Shown one piece after another: positions 5,752 through 7,872 of a stretch of DNA of 7,872 bases. The stretch covers positions 1 to 7,872 of the forward strand of contig JAQBZT010000136.1 in NCBI GenBank assembly GCA_027622355.1, given 5' to 3'. Position 1 is the stretch's first letter, and each line of letters begins with the position of its first letter. The stretch is from a bacterium. GTDB lineage: Bacteria > UBA8248. The notes under the pieces are model-generated. The model was not told the DNA's origin and made no database searches. It was given only the letters and a program-made list of their open reading frames with translations. The position numbers and the translations under genes are program-made.

Positions 5752-6838
5752 TATTCTGCATACAGAGGCGTCTCCCGGTCTGGGAGGCCAGGAGAAGCGA
5801 ATCCTGCTGGAGGCGGTCGTCCTCGAAAAAAGGGGGCATCGCGTCCACATCGCGGGCCAGCCGCACGGGCTTATCCGAAAGGAAGCGGAGGAAGCCGGCC
5901 TGTCCTTCCATCCGATCCGCATGCGGACCAGCTGGGATCCCGCGGCACTCTTTCGGCTGATCTGCCTGATTCGGAAAATCCGCCCGCATTTGATCCACAC
6001 CCACAGCAGCAAAGACAGCTGGCTGGCCGGAGTGGCCGGGCGGCTGATGGGGGTTCCCGTCGTGCGTACCCGGCACGTTTCCATCCCGGTCAGCGGAAAT
6101 GCACTGAACTGGGTCTATCTCCTTCCGAAAAGAATTTTCACGACGGCCGATCTGATCCGCCGGATGCTGATCGAGCAGAAGGTCTGCAAGGGCGATCGGG
6201 TGAGCGTGCTCCCGACGGGCGTGGATCTTTCCGCGTTTCATGATGGCGTATCGGGCGAGGGCTTCCGGGCCGAGTTCGGACTCTCCGGGGAGACCCCGGC
6301 GGTGGGCATCATCGCCCAGCTCCGAAAGAGCAAAGGGCACGATCATTTTCTCGCCGCGGCCCGTATCCTCCGGGACAGGGGAGTCTCCGCACGGTTTTTT
6401 GTCGTCGGAGACGGGCACTGGCGGGATATTTTCCGCGAAGAGGCGGAACGTCTGGGCCTTTTGGGCGGGACGGTCCGTTTTCTCGGCTACCGGACAGACA
6501 TTCCCCAAATAATGGCCGGGCTCGACCTTCTGGTGATCGCCTCGACGCGGACCGAGGGGATCCCCCAGGTGGCGCTGCAGGCCATGGCGATGCGCCTGCC
6601 GGTTGTAGGGACGGACATCGGCGGCGTGCCGGAGGCGATTTTGCCGGGTGGGGCGGGCGTAGTGGTGCCTCCGGGAGACCCCGAAGCATTGGCGGCCGCC
6701 ATCGAGGAGATGCTCGCCGACCCCGAGCGCCGGCGCCGGATGGGGGAGTCCGGAAAAAAATACGTTACGGAAAATCACTCGCTCACGCGCATGATCGAAG
6801 AGACCGAGCGCCTGTACAACGAGGTCCTCGCCGCATGA
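5738..6838 (+). CDS. GT4 glycosyltransferase (GT-B fold), LPS core or surface glycan
   Basis: This 366-residue retaining glycosyltransferase of family GT4 has two Rossmann-like domains. The N-terminal domain starts at ALNILHTEASPGLGGQEKR (3-21), with a glycine loop at 14-17 typical for GT4, and includes RPHLIHTHSSKDSWL (82-96). The C-terminal donor-binding domain includes PTGVD at 159-163, VGIIAQLRKSKGHDHF (189-204), VVGDG at 222-226, VRFLGYRTDIP (246-256) and EGIPQVALQAMAMRLPVVGT (273-292). The usual E-x7-E motif reads E273-x7-Q281. The start is placed at GTG 5738, which leaves a 14-base overlap with the GT2 gene; GGAGAA at 5721-5726, 11 bases upstream, is the best ribosome binding site. Longer in-frame starts would add about 23 residues that only read through the GT2 gene and look unlike the family. 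The stop overlaps the next GT4 gene by 4 bases. Donor and acceptor are unknown; an LPS role is inferred from the operon. Confidence 0.9.
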   Translation: MRALNILHTEASPGLGGQEKRILLEAVVLEKRGHRVHIAGQPHGLIRKEAEEAGLSFHPIRMRTSWDPAALFRLICLIRKIRPHLIHTHSSKDSWLAGVAGRLMGVPVVRTRHVSIPVSGNALNWVYLLPKRIFTTADLIRRMLIEQKVCKGDRVSVLPTGVDLSAFHDGVSGEGFRAEFGLSGETPAVGIIAQLRKSKGHDHFLAAARILRDRGVSARFFVVGDGHWRDIFREEAERLGLLGGTVRFLGYRTDIPQIMAGLDLLVIASTRTEGIPQVALQAMAMRLPVVGTDIGGVPEAILPGGAGVVVPPGDPEALAAAIEEMLADPERRRRMGESGKKYVTENHSLTRMIEETERLYNEVLAA

Positions 6839-7872
6839 AGCCGCTCCGGATCATCCAGGTGATCAGCAGTTCCTGGTGGACGGGAGCCTCCGAACCGGCC
6901 CTCCAGCTGACCTCCGGTCTGGCCCGGCGCGGCCACCAGCTTCACTTTGTGTGCGGCAGAGGAGAGCGGCTGGAGGAGGAGGCGAACCTGGCCGGCTTTC
7001 CTCCCGAAGAGGGCGTGGCGCTGACGAGAAGCCTGAATCCCATTCGGGTGCTGCGCGCGGTTTTCGATCTGGCGGCGCTCTTCCGCCGCGTCCGGCCCGA
7101 CATCGTCCACACCCATCTGAGCGCGGATCACTGGCTCTGTCTTTTGGCCGCCCGGCTGACCCGCCAGCCGATCCGGCTTGTCCGGACGATCCACCATCCC
7201 CGCGTCGCGCGGGACAGCTTTCTGACGCGCCTTCTGCTCTCAAGGGGCGCGGACGCCGTCATCGCGGTAAACGATTACATCCGGGGCCTTCTGAGCGGCC
7301 AGGCCCGCATCCCGGAGGAGAAGCTTCACACCGTGCGCGGCGGGGTGGATCTGAAGCGCTTTATGCCGTCGACCATCGAAACGCGGGCCGAGGGGAGGGA
7401 GATTCTCGATACGCCTCCGAATACCCTCTTGGTCGGCATCGTCTCGCGCCTGGCCAGCGACCGGGGGCACTTCACGCTCTTTGAGGCCTTCCGGCGGGTG
7501 GCGGAGGGGATTCCCAACGTCCGCCTGGTGGTGGTGGGAAAGGGCGAGTTCTTCCCCCAGCTCGAGGCGCGGGCCGCGGAGCTGGGGATTTCGGATCGGC
7601 TTGATTTTCCGGGATTCCGCGAGATCGATCTGGTGGAGATCCTCGCCGCGCTGGATGTGTTCGTTCTCATGGCGCCGGGCTCGGAGGGAAGCTGCCGCGC
7701 CGTGCTGGAGGCCATGGCCATGGGGCTGCCCTGCGTCGTGACCAGCCGGATGGGATTGGGCGAAGTGGTGCGGGCGGGGCGGACGGCGCAGGTGGTGCCC
7801 CCCGATAGTCCCGAGATGCTGGCCGAGGCGTTGAAAGGTTTTCTCTTGAGCCGAAAGCGGCGGGCCGCTTTC
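6835..7872 (+). CDS. GT4 glycosyltransferase, 3' end beyond window
   Basis: Translation from the ATG at 6835 stays open to the last base, giving 346 residues with no stop, so the gene is cut off at its 3' end by the window, probably close to its natural end. It is a GT-B fold, family GT4 enzyme. The N-terminal domain begins PLRIIQVISSSWWTGASEPA (3-22) and includes RPDIVHTHLSADHW (87-100) and RTIHHPRVARDSF (117-129). The C-terminal domain has VGIVSRLASDRGHFTLFEAF (200-219), RLVVVGKGEF (230-239), LDFPGFREIDL (256-266) and SEGSCRAVLEAMAMGLPCVV (283-302), with a complete E284-x7-E292 motif, then VPPDSPEML (321-329). The 4-base ATGA overlap with the preceding GT4 and the similar architecture make the two likely diverged relatives acting in sequence on the same glycan. 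The sugar specificity cannot be read from the sequence. Confidence 0.9.
   Translation, partial: MKPLRIIQVISSSWWTGASEPALQLTSGLARRGHQLHFVCGRGERLEEEANLAGFPPEEGVALTRSLNPIRVLRAVFDLAALFRRVRPDIVHTHLSADHWLCLLAARLTRQPIRLVRTIHHPRVARDSFLTRLLLSRGADAVIAVNDYIRGLLSGQARIPEEKLHTVRGGVDLKRFMPSTIETRAEGREILDTPPNTLLVGIVSRLASDRGHFTLFEAFRRVAEGIPNVRLVVVGKGEFFPQLEARAAELGISDRLDFPGFREIDLVEILAALDVFVLMAPGSEGSCRAVLEAMAMGLPCVVTSRMGLGEVVRAGRTAQVVPPDSPEMLAEALKGFLLSRKRRAAF

Noticed and set aside
4987..6778. Two overlapping long minus-strand frames (4987-6084 and 5699-6778) opposite the GT2 and GT4 genes
   Set aside because: They overlap each other in different frames and lie opposite genes with strong motif support; no recognisable domain in either.
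6876..7741. Plus-strand open frames at 6876-7484 and 7481-7741
   Set aside because: They are out-of-frame shadows. The frame beginning at 6835 carries all the GT4 motifs and runs open to the end of the window.

Overview
The window reads as one uninterrupted, plus-strand gene cluster for the inner core of lipopolysaccharide (LPS), from a Gram-negative bacterium with a GC-rich genome (about two-thirds GC by eye, with GC-rich third codon positions). All ten genes point the same way. Spacing is very tight: most neighbours overlap by the 4-base ATGA/GTGA type and the largest gap is 30 bases. This suggests one polycistronic, translationally coupled operon that continues beyond both window edges. 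The taxon cannot be fixed from this sequence. The separate rfaE1 and rfaE2 genes (fused as hldE in enterics) and the non-enteric gene order argue against Enterobacteriaceae and would fit many proteobacterial or related uncultured lineages.

Layout: (1) 2-607, 3' part of a GT9 heptosyltransferase, WaaF-like. (2) 618-1208, gmhB, heptose-1,7-bisphosphate phosphatase of the HAD family. (3) 1205-2197, rfaE1, heptose-7-phosphate kinase. (4) 2194-2697, rfaE2, heptose-1-phosphate adenylyltransferase. (5) 2694-3755, a second GT9 heptosyltransferase, WaaC-like. (6) 3786-4733, an extended-SDR NAD-dependent sugar-nucleotide epimerase that is not HldD by its motifs. (7) 4730-4927, a small Trm112/UPF0434-like protein. 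(8) 4930-5751, a GT2 glycosyltransferase resembling WaaE/KdtX. (9) 5738-6838, a GT4 glycosyltransferase. (10) 6835-7872, a second GT4 glycosyltransferase that runs off the window end and so has no visible stop.

How the genes work together: RfaE1, GmhB and RfaE2 act as kinase, phosphatase and adenylyltransferase on sedoheptulose-derived heptose phosphates to give ADP-D-glycero-D-manno-heptose. The two GT9 enzymes would add heptoses to the Kdo-lipid A acceptor. The GT2 and two GT4 enzymes would extend or decorate the core, with the epimerase possibly supplying a nucleotide sugar to one of them. The isomerase GmhA and the epimerase HldD are not in the window and would have to be encoded elsewhere.

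No RNA gene, mobile element, CRISPR array, terminator or convincing promoter was seen, and no stretch over 300 bases lacks a gene. I did not find a new biological system. The points most worth checking are the apparent loss of zinc ligands in GmhB and in the Trm112-like protein, a cysteine cluster shared at identical spacing by both GT9 enzymes, and a non-HldD epimerase placed among heptose genes.
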